64,000 nt of DNA from Anaerolineaceae bacterium (lineage in GTDB: Bacteria > Chloroflexota > Anaerolineae > Aggregatilineales > Phototrophicaceae), in assembly GCA_020634135.1 (NCBI GenBank), contig JACKCG010000002.1, forward strand, positions 496,001 to 560,000, in the 5' to 3' direction. The notes below the pieces were generated by a model that saw only the letters and a list, made by a program, of their open reading frames with translations, was not told where the DNA came from and ran no database searches. The first letter of the stretch is position 1. Every line of letters begins with the position of its first letter. Of this stretch, positions 51,086-59,439 are shown in pieces. The position numbers were made by a program, and so were the translations under genes.

Positions 51086-52531
51086 ATGACCGATTTCATA
51101 TTCAAGCAACTGATTGATGGCGAGTGGGTGGACGCCGCGAAGGGTGGGACGTGGGACTTAATCAACCCGGCGACTGAAGCCGTGATTATGCCAGTCCCGT
51201 TTGGAGATGCCAGCGACGCGCAGGCCGCGATTGACGCCGCTGCCGCCGCCTTTCCTGCCTGGTCGAGCAAGACGGCCTACGAACGCGCCGAAGTTCTGCT
51301 CAAAGCGGCAGACTGGCTTCTCGATCATGCCGAAGACCTGGCGGTGGTGACAACTGAAGAAAGTGGCAAGCCTTTGAGCGAATCGCTGGCGGAATGGCGC
51401 AGCGCGGCCAACTACTTCATCTGGTTTGCGGAAGAGGGCAAACGCGCCTATGGCCGCACGATTCCGGCGCGGTCTGCCGGGCGGCGAATCATGGTGATTC
51501 AGCAGCCTTTAGGCGTGGTGGGGACGATTACGGCCTGGAACTTCCCGGTGTACAACATTGTGCGGGCGTGGGCGGCGGCGCTGGCGGCGGGCTGTACCGT
51601 TGTCGGGCGGCCTTCGGAGTATACGCCACGTTCGGCTATGATGATGGCGCAGGCTCTGGTGGAAAGCGGCGCTCCGGCAGGAGTCATTAACTGTATTAAC
51701 GGCGACCCGGCAGGCATGGCGCAGGTCATGCTCCAGGACGCACGCTGTCGCAAGATCAGTTTCACCGGCAGCACCCGGGTCGGCAAGCTCCTGATGGACG
51801 GCGCTTCCGATACGGTGACGAAGCTGGCACTGGAACTGGGCGGGAATGCGCCGGTACTGGTGTTCCCTGATGTGGATGTCAAAGAGGTGGCGCGGGCATC
51901 AGTGCAGTGGAAGTACCGCAACTGCGGGCAGGTGTGCGTTTCGCCGCAGCGGTTTTATGTGCATACCCGGATTGCCGAAGAATTTATCGAACACACGACG
52001 GCATTCACCGAGGCGGTCAGAGTTGGCAATGGGCTGGATCAGAATACTGACGTGGGGCCGCTGATTAACGCTGTCCAGCGGGATCGCGTCGAACAGTTGG
52101 TAGCGGAGGCCACTGCCCAGGGCGCCGAGGTATTGACCGGCGGTAAGCGCCCGGCTGACCTGCACAAAGGGTACTTCTATCAGCCAAGCGTTATGACCAG
52201 CCTGACCGCCGATATGCGTCTCTATCACGAGGAAATCTTTGGCCCGGTGATGCCGGTTATCCCATTTTCCGACCCGGACGAGGCGCTGGCACTGGCGAAT
52301 GCGACCCCGTATGGCTTGACGGCTTTCGTAATGACGCATAATCTGAATACAGCACTGCGGATGGCGGAACGGCTGGAATTCGGCATGGTCGGCATCAATG
52401 ACTGGCTGCCCGCCACACCGGAAGCGCCGTTTGGTGGCGTGAAGCAAAGCGGTCTGGGACGTGAGTGCGGCCAGGAAGGACTGGAGGATTACATGGAATC
52501 GAAGACAATATTCATAGGAGGGATGTCTTGA
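51086..52531 (+). CDS. NAD(P)-dependent aldehyde dehydrogenase
   Basis: A 481-residue aldehyde dehydrogenase of the succinate-semialdehyde/betaine-aldehyde type. Conserved blocks include TAWNFPVYN (substrate entry), FTGSTRVGKLLM (cofactor loop), the general base in LALELGGNAPVLV and the nucleophile Cys in YRNCGQVCVSPQR. LINPATEAVIMPVPFGDA near the N-terminus is typical. The ATG at 51086 follows AAGGA; a TTG one codon earlier is also open. It ends TTGA, overlapping the start of the epimerase gene, so the three genes from 49992 are one operon. Confidence 0.93.
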   Translation: MTDFIFKQLIDGEWVDAAKGGTWDLINPATEAVIMPVPFGDASDAQAAIDAAAAAFPAWSSKTAYERAEVLLKAADWLLDHAEDLAVVTTEESGKPLSESLAEWRSAANYFIWFAEEGKRAYGRTIPARSAGRRIMVIQQPLGVVGTITAWNFPVYNIVRAWAAALAAGCTVVGRPSEYTPRSAMMMAQALVESGAPAGVINCINGDPAGMAQVMLQDARCRKISFTGSTRVGKLLMDGASDTVTKLALELGGNAPVLVFPDVDVKEVARASVQWKYRNCGQVCVSPQRFYVHTRIAEEFIEHTTAFTEAVRVGNGLDQNTDVGPLINAVQRDRVEQLVAEATAQGAEVLTGGKRPADLHKGYFYQPSVMTSLTADMRLYHEEIFGPVMPVIPFSDPDEALALANATPYGLTAFVMTHNLNTALRMAERLEFGMVGINDWLPATPEAPFGGVKQSGLGRECGQEGLEDYMESKTIFIGGMS

Positions 52532-53523
52532 AGTATTTTGTGACCGGCGCAACGGGATTCATCGGCGGGTATCTGGCTCAGCGTTTGATAAGAGATGGAC
52601 ATGAGGTTGTCGCCCTGGTGCGAACTCCGGCGAAGGCACAGGCTCTGGCTGATACGGGGGTGATAATCGCGCAGGGGGATATCACGGATAAGGCCAGTAT
52701 GCGCGAACCGATGACCGGCGTAGATGGTGTGTTCCATGTTGCCGCCTGGTACAAAGTCGGTATGAAGGATTCCAGCATGGCGCAGACCATCAATGTCGAG
52801 GGGACGCGCAATGTACTGGAACTGATGAAGGAACTCGGCGTCCCGAAAGGAGTATATACCAGCACTGTGGCGGTTTTCAGTGACACGAAAGGAGAACTTA
52901 AGGACGAAAAATACAAATTCAATGGAGAACACCTCAGTGAGTATGACCGTACCAAGTGGGAGGCACATTACCGGGTTGCGCAGCCGATGATGGATGCTGG
53001 TCTGCCGCTCGTGATTGTGCAGCCTGGCGCGGTGTACGGCAAAGGCGATCAGAGTGAATTAGGCAACACGACGGCGCAGTATCTCCAGCGCAAACTGCCC
53101 GTTATCCCGCAGGGTATGGCGGTGTGCTGGGCGCGTGTCGAGGATGTTGTTGAGGGGCATATCCTGGCGATGGAGAAGGGCGAAGTGGGCGAATCCTATA
53201 TCATTGCCGGGCCGCCGCATACGCTGGTGGAATATTTCGAACTGGCGGAGCAAATCACCGGTATCCCTGCGCCTCGCCTGAAAGCACCGGCTGCCATGCT
53301 CAAGGCGTCCGCCGCGCTGATGGGTGTAATCGGCAATCTGGTTGAAGTACCCGCCACATATACGGCTGAGGGACTGCGGGTCAGTGCCGGTGTGACGTAT
53401 TTAGGAGATAACAGTAAAGCAAAACGTGAACTGGGCTACAATCCCCGTTCTTTGGAGGCTGGTCTGCCGGAAATCCTGGCTTACGAGATGGAGCGACTCG
53501 GTATTCGGTCAGAGGCGAAGTAA
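52528..53523 (+). CDS. NAD-dependent epimerase/dehydratase family protein
   Basis: A 331-residue extended SDR. It starts LKYFVTGATGFIGGYLAQRL (read from a TTG at 52528, giving Met first), with the Rossmann G-x-x-G-x-x-G, and has YDRTKWEAHYRVA carrying the Tyr-x-x-x-Lys pair plus QPGAVYGKGDQSELG typical of dihydroflavonol-reductase-like members. The start overlaps the stop of the aldehyde dehydrogenase (TTGA), with AGGAGG about 6 bases before it, so expression is coupled. It may reduce an aldehyde or ketone intermediate of the same pathway; the exact substrate is unknown. Confidence 0.9.
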   Translation: MKYFVTGATGFIGGYLAQRLIRDGHEVVALVRTPAKAQALADTGVIIAQGDITDKASMREPMTGVDGVFHVAAWYKVGMKDSSMAQTINVEGTRNVLELMKELGVPKGVYTSTVAVFSDTKGELKDEKYKFNGEHLSEYDRTKWEAHYRVAQPMMDAGLPLVIVQPGAVYGKGDQSELGNTTAQYLQRKLPVIPQGMAVCWARVEDVVEGHILAMEKGEVGESYIIAGPPHTLVEYFELAEQITGIPAPRLKAPAAMLKASAALMGVIGNLVEVPATYTAEGLRVSAGVTYLGDNSKAKRELGYNPRSLEAGLPEILAYEMERLGIRSEAK

Positions 53524-53595
53524 CCAGGAGTACGGGACTCTGCCATGTAATCAATTTGGATTAATTATCTATCCTTAAAATCATGGTGATACTTT

Positions 53596-53634
53596 ACCTC
53601 ACCCCTTCCGAACCGCAGCGAGTAGGGGTGAGGT
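53596..53634. repeat. Dispersed ACCTCACCCCT palindrome
   Basis: ACCTCACCCCT (53596-53606) and AGGGGTGAGGT (53624-53634), perfect 11-base arms with a 17-base loop. It lies in the gene-free gap 53524-53755. Confidence 0.6.
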
Positions 53635-53755
53635 CGGCATAACGAATGTACGGATAGGTTCTAATTATATCGCAATGATTAATAAGGTTGAGGGAACTGA
53701 AAGGAGAGGCGGCTTTGACTGCCACTGAGGGAAGTGAGTTCTGCCGCCGATTATT

Positions 53756-54409
53756 ATGATATCAGAGCAGATTACGATTGAAGTTGTGAACACAGCCCCG
53801 CAGCATGTTCAGGAGTTGGAAGCGCTTCAGCGGATCGTCTTCCCAACACTGACAGATAACGAACTCTTTACGGCAGAAAAATACCTGAACCACCTCAGGC
53901 TTTTCCCACAAGGACAGTTTGTGGCGATGGCGACCATCGGGGGAGCGCAAAAGTGCGTCGGCGCGACCAGCACCTACCGCGCTAATTTCGATTTCGATGA
54001 CTACCAACACACCTTCCTCGAAGCTATCGCGCACGGCTGGTTGAGCAATCACGATCCCCAGGGGGAATGGTTGTATGGTGTGGATGTGAGTGTGCATCCT
54101 GACTTCCGCCGTAAAGGGATCGGCAGCCGGTTATATGATGCCCGCAAGGCGCTGGTCAAACGCCTGAATCTGCGGGGTGAGGTCGCCGGTGGCATGATTC
54201 CCGGCTATGAACATTACAAGGCAAAGATGACCGTAGAAACCTATATTGAAAAAGTCGTCGCAGGGGAGATTTTGGGGAAGACACTGCCGATGCAGCTCAA
54301 AAACGGATTTGTTGTGCGTGGCATTCTGTACGACCATATCACCGACCCCCGCGCCGACAATACCGCCACGCTGCTTGTCCGCAAGAACCCGGATTACCGG
54401 TCAGTGTAG
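53756..54409 (+). CDS. GNAT acetyltransferase
   Basis: A 217-residue single-domain GNAT. The acetyl-CoA motif is VHPDFRRKGIGSRLYDARK, and GWLSNHDPQGEWLYGVDVSV precedes it as strand 4. The C-terminus is longer than usual (AGGMIPGYEHYKAKMTVETY, then a GFVVRGILYDHI strand), a form I recall in GNATs of hydrolase-linked type; the substrate is unknown. The ATG at 53756 lacks a clear ribosome binding site. A hairpin at 54424 separates it from the convergent small membrane protein. Confidence 0.85.
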   Translation: MISEQITIEVVNTAPQHVQELEALQRIVFPTLTDNELFTAEKYLNHLRLFPQGQFVAMATIGGAQKCVGATSTYRANFDFDDYQHTFLEAIAHGWLSNHDPQGEWLYGVDVSVHPDFRRKGIGSRLYDARKALVKRLNLRGEVAGGMIPGYEHYKAKMTVETYIEKVVAGEILGKTLPMQLKNGFVVRGILYDHITDPRADNTATLLVRKNPDYRSV

Positions 54410-54416
54410 GCCAGAC

Positions 54417-54448
54417 GCAAAAAAGGGGTGCAAAACCACTGCACCCCT
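54417..54448 (-). terminator. Terminator for small membrane protein gene
   Basis: AGGGGTGCA (54424-54432) pairs with TGCACCCCT (54440-54448). On the minus strand the stem is followed by TTTTTT (54419-54424). Confidence 0.85.
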
Positions 54449-54473
54449 GTCTGAATCTTACGCTAACCGATGC

Positions 54474-54698
54474 TTACTTGACATCCTTGCCCATCAGCGG
54501 GCCGCCGAATAGTGGGGCGAACACACACACATTGAACACGCCGACCAGCACCAGGAACACGCCGACCACCGCCAGGATGATATTCAGCGGTGAGTCAACG
54601 GTACCGAACAGACCCAGAGCGAACGCGAGCACAATTACGCCGGCCAGAATGCGAATACCACGTCCTATTGGCCCTGCCATGAATTTTGCGAACCCCAT
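54474..54698 (-). CDS. DUF2892-like small membrane protein
   Basis: A 74-residue protein with two hydrophobic helices (IRILAGVIVLAFALGLFG and LNIILAVVGVFLVLVGVF) and a short Cys-containing end (NVCVFAPLFGG). The pattern fits the YgaP/DUF2892 inner-membrane module, usually GPxGRxxRxxxGxxLL... followed by C-P-x-Y-x-x-x-G. AGGGAG lies 8 bases before the ATG. Function unknown. Confidence 0.78.
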   Translation of the reverse strand: MGFAKFMAGPIGRGIRILAGVIVLAFALGLFGTVDSPLNIILAVVGVFLVLVGVFNVCVFAPLFGGPLMGKDVK

Positions 54699-54773
54699 TG
54701 TATTTTCTCCCTAAAATAAAATGCTTAATGCGATTAGTGATTAGATGCACAGCCGAGCAAAAGGTTACATACA

Positions 54774-56087
54774 TTGACGCACAAACTGGAAAATCTCGCA
54801 CTTGAACTCGAAAACCGTATTCGCGGTCATCGCCCGCTGTCGCTCCCGGCAGAATGGGCAGATGAGCTGGTTTTCCCGGCGTATGGCGGCCTCTCAATCC
54901 GCAATGTGCCCCATACGATTGCTCATCTGCTGGGCGCGGCGCTGCCCGGCCTGACTCCGCTGGATGAAGCGGTGTGGGGAGGCGATTCGCCCGTTGGGCA
55001 GGTTGACCGGGTGGTGATATTTCTGACGGACGGCCTGGGTTATCTGTGGCTGCGGCAGATGATGGCTGAAGACGATGAGGTGCGGGACCTGGTGGGGGAA
55101 ATCACCAATGGTTCCGGGGCGCTGCCGCTGACGTCTATCGCCCCGACGACCACCGTCGCTGCCCTTACTACCCTGTGGACTGGTGCCAGCCCTGCCGCTC
55201 ATGGCATCTTCGGGCTGCGGATGTACCTGCGGGAACTTTCCATGCTGGTGAATATTCTGAGCTACAAACCCGCCGCCGGAAAGCTGATGAACGACATCCT
55301 GGCCGACTGGAAACTCCCGCCTGAGTCGTTTGTGCCGGTGGCAGGACTGGCGGAATCCCTGGCGCAGTACGGAATTCCGACTCATCTGCTCCTCTCATAT
55401 CAGTTATTGGGGTCGGGGTTATCGCGGATTCTGCACCGGGGAGTGGCGCACGCCCATACCCATACCGGCCATACTGACCTGTGGCCGCGGCTGGCGGATG
55501 TGCTGGCACAGACAGCCGGGCAGCGCTGCTGCGTGAGCGCCTACTGGCCTGCGGTGGATAGTGTGGCGCACCATTATGGCGCGGACAACCGCTATACGCG
55601 CTATGAAGTCAAGCAGCAGTTGCTTAACCTGCGCGACGTTCTTAATGCAGAATCAGCCCAGGATGGCCGTACACTGGTTATGATTCTGGCAGATCACGGT
55701 CACCATGATGCGCCGCAGGACATCCGGTTGCACGAAAATGCTCATGCCCGCTCCATCTTTGATGCCATGCGTGGCGGTTTTGGCGGCGAAACACGTTTGA
55801 CGCATCTGTATCTGCGCGAGGGGCAAAAGCAAACAGTCATCCGCACCCTTGAGGAGCATTTTGTTGGTGGCCTGACATGGGCTGAGCCAGAAGCCGCCCT
55901 GGCTGCCGGGCTGTTCGGGACGGAGACGCCACACCCCGAAGCCGCGCATCGCCTGGGGGACTTAACCGTGATCGCCCGCTTGAATTGGCAGATTACCGAT
56001 AACTTCCTGCGCTTTCCATTGATTAGCACGCACGGTGGGCTTTCGGATTGGGAAATGCTGGTGCCGCTGCTGTGGAGACGGATGTAA
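54774..56087 (+). CDS. Type I phosphodiesterase/nucleotide pyrophosphatase-like protein
   Basis: A 437-residue soluble hydrolase of the alkaline phosphatase superfamily. The two-metal site is recognisable: Asp in VVIFLTDGLG, nucleophile Thr in SIAPTTTVAALTTLWTG, Asp and His in DSVAHHYG, Asp-His in ILADHGHHDAP and a final His in LISTHGGLSDWEM. It should hydrolyse phosphodiesters or nucleotides. No signal peptide, so it acts in the cytoplasm. The start is a TTG at 54774 with AAGG about 10 bases before it. It is divergent from the small membrane protein. Confidence 0.85.
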   Translation: MTHKLENLALELENRIRGHRPLSLPAEWADELVFPAYGGLSIRNVPHTIAHLLGAALPGLTPLDEAVWGGDSPVGQVDRVVIFLTDGLGYLWLRQMMAEDDEVRDLVGEITNGSGALPLTSIAPTTTVAALTTLWTGASPAAHGIFGLRMYLRELSMLVNILSYKPAAGKLMNDILADWKLPPESFVPVAGLAESLAQYGIPTHLLLSYQLLGSGLSRILHRGVAHAHTHTGHTDLWPRLADVLAQTAGQRCCVSAYWPAVDSVAHHYGADNRYTRYEVKQQLLNLRDVLNAESAQDGRTLVMILADHGHHDAPQDIRLHENAHARSIFDAMRGGFGGETRLTHLYLREGQKQTVIRTLEEHFVGGLTWAEPEAALAAGLFGTETPHPEAAHRLGDLTVIARLNWQITDNFLRFPLISTHGGLSDWEMLVPLLWRRM

Positions 56088-56276
56088 GGATAAGGCAAGA
56101 GGTGCGGAATCAGGCGGTTGACGTTTTGGGGTGCTGACAGGCGACACGTACCTGGCTGATTCCCCTGTACTCAGGGGGACATCCGGCCCTGCTGGAACGG
56201 ATAGGATTTCTGGCCTGTTGACCCGGGTGAACCAGTAGCAATCCAATGTTTTTTGTGTATATTAGAGATAGTTCTG

Positions 56277-56285
56277 TGCTACAAT
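56277..56285 (+). promoter_or_regulatory. Extended -10 promoter of the roadblock operon
   Basis: TGCTACAAT, an extended -10 (TG-n-TACAAT) 50 bases before the TTG start at 56335. The same nine bases occur at 60551-60559 ahead of the ABC ATPase gene. Confidence 0.45.
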
Positions 56286-56334
56286 TCAGCATATAGTTCG
56301 TTGACGTTCGCTTTCATAACAAGGGGAAAGTGCC

Positions 56335-56703
56335 TTGGCAACACGTACTGAACAACTCCAGGAAAGTCTCCGCGATCTCCAGGTTAGCTCCGGCGATGTT
56401 GAAGCTGCCGCCATTGTCAGTGTAGACGGCCTGAGTATGGCTTCATCACTGCCCGCCCATATTGAAGAGGACCGCGTGAGCGCTATGTCCGCCGCGATGA
56501 TCTCGCTCGGTGAGCGTATCTCTACCGAGTTGGGACGCGGGCTGCTGGAACAGGTCTATGTCAAGGGTGAGAACGGCTACGTTATTCTGACTGCAATCGG
56601 GGAAGAAGCTGTTTTGACCGTATTGGCCCGCAAAGAAACCAAGTTAGGCCTGATCTTCCTGGATATTAACCGCGCCGTAGAAGTTCTCGAAAAACTGGTT
56701 TGA
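56335..56703 (+). CDS. Roadblock/LC7 domain protein
   Basis: A 122-residue roadblock (MglB-like) protein. DVEAAAIVSVDGLSMASSLP forms the first strands, EEDRVSAMSAAMISLGERIS the central helix, and GYVILTAIGEEAVLTVLARK the second strand pair. Roadblock proteins dimerise and in bacteria regulate small Ras-like GTPases (as MglB does for MglA), but no GTPase gene is adjacent. The TTG start follows AAGGGG at 8 bases. It opens an operon with a V4R protein (21 bases on) and a response regulator (17 bases further). Confidence 0.88.
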   Translation: MATRTEQLQESLRDLQVSSGDVEAAAIVSVDGLSMASSLPAHIEEDRVSAMSAAMISLGERISTELGRGLLEQVYVKGENGYVILTAIGEEAVLTVLARKETKLGLIFLDINRAVEVLEKLV

Positions 56704-56724
56704 GTCCATTAAGAAGCGACCATT

Positions 56725-57351
56725 GTGCTTGAATTAAGCGGCTTATATTACCCGAACCGCATTGCTCGATATTTCTTTCTGGCAATGGATGATGTGATGG
56801 GGCCAAACGGACTCAATGTGGTACTGAGTCTGGCTGGGTTAGATCGTTACATCGGAAATTTGCCGCCAGACGACCTGGCAAAGCAGTTCGATTTCGCTTA
56901 TATGGCGTCTTTGAACTATGCGCTGGAGGAGATGTACGGCATCCGGGGTGGTCGGGGCATGGCGCTGCGGGTGGGGCGTGCCAGTTTCTCTCAGGGGCTG
57001 CGTCGTTTCGGGGCGCTGTCGGGTGTCGCGCATCCGGCTTTCCGCAACCTCCCCTTAGAAGAACGCTGTGATCTGGGGCTGCGGGCATTGGCGGATATTT
57101 TTACGAACTTTTCCGATCAGGCATCATCTGTACAGATTAGCGACAATGGCTATCTCTTCACCGTAAATACAAGCCCGATGGCCTGGGGGCGGATCAGTGA
57201 TAAGCCGGTTTGCCACGCCCTGGTAGGCATTTTACAGGAGTGCCTGCGCTGGGTTTCTAACGGCCATGAGTTTTACGTCCATGAGACTGCTTGCCTGGCG
57301 TGCGGCGACGGCCATTGTGAGTTTAAAATTAATAACACGCCGATTGGCTAA
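56725..57351 (+). CDS. V4R-domain protein (copy 1)
   Basis: A 208-residue cytoplasmic protein. The last 70 residues are a V4R (4-vinyl reductase) domain, a small-molecule or tetrapyrrole-binding module, ending with the canonical YVHETACLACGDGHCEFKI, where Glu, two or three Cys and Gly-Asp are kept. The N-terminal 130 residues (YYPNRIARYFFLAMDDVMGP, then YALEEMYGIRGGRGMALRVG) are a helical region shared with the V4R gene at 59440. The start is a GTG at 56725. Position between roadblock and response-regulator genes suggests a ligand sensor in one signalling pathway. Confidence 0.85.
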   Translation: MLELSGLYYPNRIARYFFLAMDDVMGPNGLNVVLSLAGLDRYIGNLPPDDLAKQFDFAYMASLNYALEEMYGIRGGRGMALRVGRASFSQGLRRFGALSGVAHPAFRNLPLEERCDLGLRALADIFTNFSDQASSVQISDNGYLFTVNTSPMAWGRISDKPVCHALVGILQECLRWVSNGHEFYVHETACLACGDGHCEFKINNTPIG

Positions 57352-57368
57352 GGCGAGAGGGAAGTGGG

Positions 57369-58247
57369 TTGGTGGAAAAACCAAAAATAATGATTGTCGA
57401 AGACGATCTCGACCTCGCAGAGATGTTGAATGCCTATTTTCGCGTTCAGAATTATGATGTTGTGACGGCAGCCTGGGGACGCGAGGCGATTGAAATCAGC
57501 GAGCAGGAGGAGCTTCAACTGGTTGTGCTGGATATTCGCCTGCCCGACATTGACGGTTATGAAGTGTGCCGCCAACTGCGGTTGCAGCGCCGTACCCAGA
57601 ATCTGCCAATCATTTTCCTGACCGAAAAACGGGATCGTGTAGATAAGCTCCAGGGGTTGGAACTGGGCGTAGTGGACTATATCACCAAGCCATTTGACAT
57701 CCAGGAACTGCGGCTGCGGGTGCGGAATGCGCTGAACCGGGTCGAACGCCAGAACACGGTCAATCCCGTTACGGATTTGCCTGAAGGGGAAATGGTTGAT
57801 GCCCAGCTTGGCGGACTGATTCACGGGGATGAACCCTGGTCGCTGCTGCTGGTTTCAATAGGCGGTCTGGCACAGTTCCGTGAGATGTACGGTTTTGTCG
57901 CTGCCGACGACGTGCTGCGGGCGGTTACGCTCATGGTGCGTAATGCGGTTCGGGAATACGGCAGCGAGACGGATTTCATCGGTCACCTGGGGACGGAAGA
58001 GTTCCTGATTGTGACGACTTCCGACAAGGTGACACTGATTCGACAGCGAATTGAGGGGCGGATTAACCAATCCCGCGAGTACTTCTACCCACTGCGTGAC
58101 CGCGATAAGGCGCGAGTTGCAATGGAATCCAGCACGCTTAAATTGAGCAGCGGCGTTCTCACCCATGAGGACGGGGTTTACAGCGACGTAGACGCGCTCA
58201 AGGTTGCGCTTCACGCGACAGCGACGACCAGCAGCGCCGGTTCATAG
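57369..58247 (+). CDS. Response regulator with degenerate GGDEF domain
   Basis: A 292-residue protein. Residues 1-120 are a receiver domain: acidic pocket VEDD, phosphoacceptor Asp55 (VVLDIRLPD), the Thr/Ser position IIFLTEK and Lys107 (ITKPFD). Residues 150-285 follow the GGDEF fold (SLLLVSIGGLAQFREMYG, then DVLRAVTLMVRNAV), but the signature is GTEEF at 208-212 instead of GG(D/E)EF, so diguanylate cyclase activity is unlikely and a binding or scaffold role is more probable. The start is TTG at 57369 or GTG at 57372. It is the last gene of the roadblock-V4R operon. Confidence 0.88.
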   Translation: MVEKPKIMIVEDDLDLAEMLNAYFRVQNYDVVTAAWGREAIEISEQEELQLVVLDIRLPDIDGYEVCRQLRLQRRTQNLPIIFLTEKRDRVDKLQGLELGVVDYITKPFDIQELRLRVRNALNRVERQNTVNPVTDLPEGEMVDAQLGGLIHGDEPWSLLLVSIGGLAQFREMYGFVAADDVLRAVTLMVRNAVREYGSETDFIGHLGTEEFLIVTTSDKVTLIRQRIEGRINQSREYFYPLRDRDKARVAMESSTLKLSSGVLTHEDGVYSDVDALKVALHATATTSSAGS

Positions 58248-58252
58248 CGAAG

Positions 58253-58564
58253 TCAACTGTTCTGAGATGCTAACCAGGTGTCATAATCTTCGGCGCTTAC
58301 GAGCGTTCCGTTGCTGACCTCGGTAGTGTGATTGCGTTTCTGGCTGTCGAAGGTGATCTCCAGTTCAACCGTCTGGTTGCAGCGCCAATCGTTGGCACGT
58401 ACCAGCTTTCGGGCATAATACGTGCCGGCGTCCGTCAGGCTGAAGTCGTTTCGAGTATCAAGCCGCACCCGTACCACTTCGTCGCAGTTGTTTGGTTTGA
58501 CGTATAAGTACATCCCGCTGTCCGCTGGCGCCCCGGCCCCGAACAATTTCCTGAAAAATTCCAT
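58253..58564 (-). CDS. Small conserved hypothetical protein
   Basis: A 103-residue cytoplasmic protein with pattern GMYLYVKPNNCDEVVRVRLD, RNDFSLTDAGTYYARKLVR and VELEITFDSQKR, followed by EVSNGTLVSAEDYDTWL. It has two Cys that could pair or bind metal (NNCDEVV and DWRCNQTV). I recall proteins of this type in Anaerolineae but know of no function. The ATG at 58564 is 3 bases from the stop of the membrane protein upstream, so they are co-transcribed. Confidence 0.72.
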   Translation of the reverse strand: MEFFRKLFGAGAPADSGMYLYVKPNNCDEVVRVRLDTRNDFSLTDAGTYYARKLVRANDWRCNQTVELEITFDSQKRNHTTEVSNGTLVSAEDYDTWLASQNS

Positions 58565-58567
58565 GTT

Positions 58568-59155
58568 TTACTCCACATGATATGCATATTGATTATCGTT
58601 CACCTGTACAGTGATCGTCCCAGCGGTCGTATCCGGGGTGAGTGATAATGATTCTTCAAAGTGTGCCACCACCGACAAAATATGGGGCGCTCGGAAATCC
58701 GTCCTCGTGCAGATCCACCCGGTAGTATCACAATGATACAGTTCGTACCACGAGTCCCGCACCGCGTTCCCCCAGAATTCTGTCCGCAGCGCCAGATGAT
58801 AGACATCGCCGCCGAGTTCCGTAGATAAGCGGTGCTCGATAAGTGTGGTGGGAAAGTCGAAGCGGAACACCAGGCCACAGCTCACGACACCGACCAGCAG
58901 GGTGGCGATGATCGCCCGCCCGCGTGCTTTCTCATCGGGGATCGTGACTACCGAGACGGCCAGCGCCAGAATGGCCCCGAGAACCAGGAGGCGTGATAAT
59001 GGACTGCGCTTGTCTATAATGAACCAGTAAATATTGACCGGGTTGCTTTCCGGAGGGAAAAACCAGTTATAAACGATAAGAAATCCAGCAACGATCAGCA
59101 CGATGACGGAAATAAGGCGTAAAAAACGGTTCAAGAGTGGGTGAGTTCTGAACAT
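58568..59155 (-). CDS. Membrane-anchored protein, 195-residue family (copy 2)
   Basis: A 195-residue protein with three N-terminal hydrophobic helices (LISVIVLIVAGFLIVYNWFF, LLVLGAILALAVSVVTI, AIIATLLVGVVSCGLVF) and an outer C-terminal domain ending VNDNQYAYHVE. It is a paralogue of the protein at 29748-30335, of identical length and the same Cys pair (YHCDTTGWIC). The ATG at 59153-59155 is the start by that comparison; the frame extends to 59410 without protein-like features. Function unknown. Confidence 0.75.
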   Translation of the reverse strand: MFRTHPLLNRFLRLISVIVLIVAGFLIVYNWFFPPESNPVNIYWFIIDKRSPLSRLLVLGAILALAVSVVTIPDEKARGRAIIATLLVGVVSCGLVFRFDFPTTLIEHRLSTELGGDVYHLALRTEFWGNAVRDSWYELYHCDTTGWICTRTDFRAPHILSVVAHFEESLSLTPDTTAGTITVQVNDNQYAYHVE

Positions 59156-59381
59156 AGAACGACTCTTTCTCAGTGGGGTGATGGTCACTATAGTACGGGC
59201 AAAGCAGGAAGAAAGGAAGAGGAACTGGCGTGTCAGAGCCGGGGGAGCGCCCGGCAAACGCGCTCGCGGGAGGAGCAAGACAGCGCATACGACAACCCTG
59301 GAGGATGAAACGTACCCTGACTCAGCCTGATATGCAGACCCGCCCACCATAAATGCGACATAGTCGCCTGCACCTATCCTT

Positions 59382-59405
59382 AGGGAGCGCACAGCGGCGC
59401 TCCCT
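59382..59405. repeat. Hairpin downstream of V4R copy 2
   Basis: AGGGAGCGC (59382-59390) and GCGCTCCCT (59397-59405), perfect 9-base arms, six-base loop. No U-tract on either side; possibly a weak or factor-assisted terminator for the 59440 gene. Confidence 0.4.
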
Positions 59406-59439
59406 GTCAATCGGGCGCATATCGTCCATATTCTGATCC

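Noticed and set aside
57369..58247. Active diguanylate cyclase
   Set aside because: The signature is GTEEF instead of GG(D/E)EF, with the second Gly of the motif missing.
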